DNA from: Streptomyces sp. NBC_00878
GTDB lineage: Bacteria; Actinomycetota; Actinomycetes; Streptomycetales; Streptomycetaceae
Assembly (NCBI RefSeq): GCF_026341515.1
Contig: NZ_JAPEOK010000001.1
Location: 1,550,001-1,614,000 of the forward strand
DNA length: 64,000 nucleotides
Direction: 5' to 3'
Shown: positions 62,806 to 64,000 of the stretch, in pieces
How positions within the stretch are numbered: the first letter of the stretch is position 1
Layout: each line of letters starts with the position of its first letter
The notes under the pieces: generated by a model
Told to the model about the DNA's origin: nothing
What the model saw: the letters and a program-made list of their open reading frames with translations, nothing else
The model's database searches: none
Translations under genes and position numbers: made by a program

Positions 62806-62871
62806 TCCACGACTCGCTCAGTCCCGCCGTCCCGTCCGTGGTGGGGTGTTCAGGGCCGCAATCCAATGCTG

Positions 62872-62891
62872 AATTGCAAAATTTCGCAATT
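62872..62891. promoter_or_regulatory. ArsR-family operator palindrome upstream of the ArsR-SulP operon
   Basis: AATTGC (62872-62877) and GCAATT (62886-62891) around AAAATTTC, in a strongly AT-rich patch about 100 bp before the regulator start. The form fits BigR/ArsR-family sites. Confidence 0.65.
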
Positions 62892-62988
62892 GGTTAGATG
62901 CTATGTTGACTGTGTCTGCAGGTAGTCGCAGGCACAGCCTTTATGTGTCTGCCCCGGGGTGGGGCGCTGTCGGGGAAGCCGAGGGGTT

Positions 62989-63330
62989 GTGTCCGTTCCG
63001 CTGTACCAAGCCAAGGCCGAGTTCTTCCGGATGCTGGGGCATCCCGTTCGGATACGGGTGCTGGAGCTGCTGCGAGACGGCCCGATGCCGGTACGCGATC
63101 TGCTGGCCGCGATCGAGGTCGAGCCCTCCAGCCTGTCGCAGCAGCTGGCAGTGTTGCGCCGCTCCGGCATCGTCACCTCCAAGCGCGAGGGCTCGACGGT
63201 CGTGTACGCGCTCGCCAGCGGGGACGTCGCGGATCTCATGCGCGCCGCGCGCCGGATCCTGACCGAGCTGCTGGCCGGGCGGAACGAGCTGCTGGCCGAG
63301 CTGCGGGACGCCGAGGTGGCCCCGCGATGA
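62989..63330 (+). CDS. ArsR-family transcriptional regulator
   Basis: A 113-aa winged-helix repressor: LYQAKAEFFRMLGHPVRIRV, PVRDLLAAIEVEPSSLSQQ, LAVLRRSGIVTSKREGSTV and VYALASGDVADLMRAARRIL. No Cys is present at all, so it does not sense metals or persulfides by thiols in the usual way. The GTG at 62989 follows GCCGAGGGG. Its stop overlaps the start of the SulP gene (ATGA). It probably represses the operon through the palindrome at 62872-62891. Confidence 0.88.
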   Translation: MSVPLYQAKAEFFRMLGHPVRIRVLELLRDGPMPVRDLLAAIEVEPSSLSQQLAVLRRSGIVTSKREGSTVVYALASGDVADLMRAARRILTELLAGRNELLAELRDAEVAPR

Positions 63331-64000
63331 GGATCTCGTTCGGCCGGGTCGGGGCCCGGCTCACCGCGCTGCTGCCCGGCCGCGCCGATCTGGCGGAGAT
63401 GCGCCGTGACCCGCGCCGTGACCTGCTGGCCGGCCTCACCGTCGCGGTCGTCGCGCTGCCGCTCGCGCTCGGATTCGGCGTCTCCTCCGGCCTTGGCGCC
63501 GAGGCCGGGCTGGCGACCGCGGTCGTCGCCGGTGCGCTGGCCGCGGTGTTCGGCGGTTCGAATCTGCAGGTGTCCGGGCCGACGGGCGCGATGACGGTGG
63601 TGCTGATGCCGATCGTCGTGGCGCACGGGCCGTCCGGGGTGCTGGCCGTGGGGCTGGTGGCGGGCCTGATGCTCGTCGCGCTCGCCCTGCTCAGGGCCGG
63701 GAAGTACATGCAGTACGTGCCCGCGCCCGTCGTCGAAGGCTTCACGCTCGGCATCGCCTGTGTGATCGGTCTGCAGCAGATCCCGAACGCCCTGGGGGTG
63801 CCCAAGCCGACGGGCGATCGCGTCCTCGTGGTGACCTGGCGTGCCCTGGAGGAGTTCGCGAAGAACCCGAACTGGACTGCCGTCGCCTTCGCCCTGGCGG
63901 TCGCGGCCGTCATGCTGATCGGCGCTCGCTTTCGGCCCACGATCCCCTTCTCCATCCTCGCAGTGATCGCAGCGACCCTCGTGGCCCAGGCGGCCGACCT
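63327..64000 (+). CDS. SulP-family anion transporter (partial, runs off right edge)
   Basis: The N-terminal 224 residues are present. The SulP/SLC26 signature region is DLLAGLTVAVVALPLALGFG, followed by EAGLATAVVAGALAAVFGGS, NLQVSGPTGAMTVVLMPIV and YVPAPVVEGFTLGIACVIGL. It carries sulfate, bicarbonate or another anion; SulP genes coupled to ArsR regulators are common in actinobacteria, sometimes with a carbonic anhydrase downstream, which cannot be seen here. A C-terminal STAS domain, if present, is beyond the edge. Confidence 0.92.
   Translation, partial: MRISFGRVGARLTALLPGRADLAEMRRDPRRDLLAGLTVAVVALPLALGFGVSSGLGAEAGLATAVVAGALAAVFGGSNLQVSGPTGAMTVVLMPIVVAHGPSGVLAVGLVAGLMLVALALLRAGKYMQYVPAPVVEGFTLGIACVIGLQQIPNALGVPKPTGDRVLVVTWRALEEFAKNPNWTAVAFALAVAAVMLIGARFRPTIPFSILAVIAATLVAQAAD

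Overview
The window is high-GC actinobacterial DNA, most likely from a Streptomyces chromosome. The pointers are strong GC bias at third codon positions, many GTG starts, ATGA/GTGA four-base overlaps between genes, a giant LAL (LuxR) regulator, a secreted SGNH lipase, MmyB-, HxlR- and ArsR-type regulators, and a dense scatter of decayed insertion sequences. It looks like an accessory, arm-like region: intact catabolic or biosynthetic modules are separated by stretches of IS and gene wreckage. No rRNA, tRNA or replication origin was seen.

Layout. 0-3.6 kb: an operon on the minus strand for a lipoprotein, a membrane-fusion adaptor and an ABC ATPase that runs off the left edge, then an XRE/MmyB regulator with three perfect 27-bp tandem repeats before it. 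3.7-5.9 kb: a dienelactone-hydrolase-like enzyme, a TetR gene, and an overlapping antisense hydrolase relic. 5.9-17.7 kb: a complete benzoate-to-muconolactone module. benA-benB-benC-benD-benK and a LAL regulator lie on the minus strand; divergently, a LysR regulator with catB-catA-catC ends in a strong hairpin. Benzoate is imported (BenK), dihydroxylated (BenABC), rearomatised to catechol (BenD), cleaved by CatA, cyclised by CatB and isomerised by CatC. The later beta-ketoadipate steps are not here. 18-23.4 kb: MFS transporter, SGNH hydrolase, BBE-type flavin oxidase and hemerythrin protein. 23.5-25.1 kb: recombinase and IS256 relics. 25.1-30.1 kb: an ArsR-ArsC fusion with a VOC protein, a divergent APC permease across an operator palindrome, and a small membrane protein facing a two-component system.

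30.7-35.7 kb holds the most notable locus: a HAD-phosphatase/class II terpene cyclase fusion (DTDTT motif) convergent with a translationally coupled Baeyer-Villiger-type monooxygenase and Rieske oxygenase. This looks like a compact drimane-type sesquiterpenoid pathway. 36.1-41.2 kb: a divergent urease operon (gamma-beta fusion with a cysteine-rich insert, an over-long alpha subunit, then ureF, ureG, ureD). 41.5-41.8 kb: a decayed type I-E-like CRISPR array with 29/32-nt periodicity and no cas genes. 42.3-50.7 kb: an HxlR/NmrA pair and a GMC oxidoreductase-aldehyde dehydrogenase-AraC set split by IS debris and carrying shared GTGCAC repeats, the whole flanked by inverted copies of the same IS end.

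50.7-52.3 kb is a pile-up of broken IS5-type elements. 53.0-56.1 kb is a sulfur-relay island (SQR-like flavoprotein, TusE/DsrC-like, DsrE-like, OsmC, and a cysteine-desulfurase-type relic) with two CsoR/CstR-type palindromes in its divergent promoter region. 56.2-59.6 kb: a DUF4389 protein and an ABC exporter pair. The right end has a HEAT-like protein, an IS110 element, a yjdM/phnA gene interrupted in frame by a palindromic repeat, and an ArsR-SulP operon that runs off the right edge.
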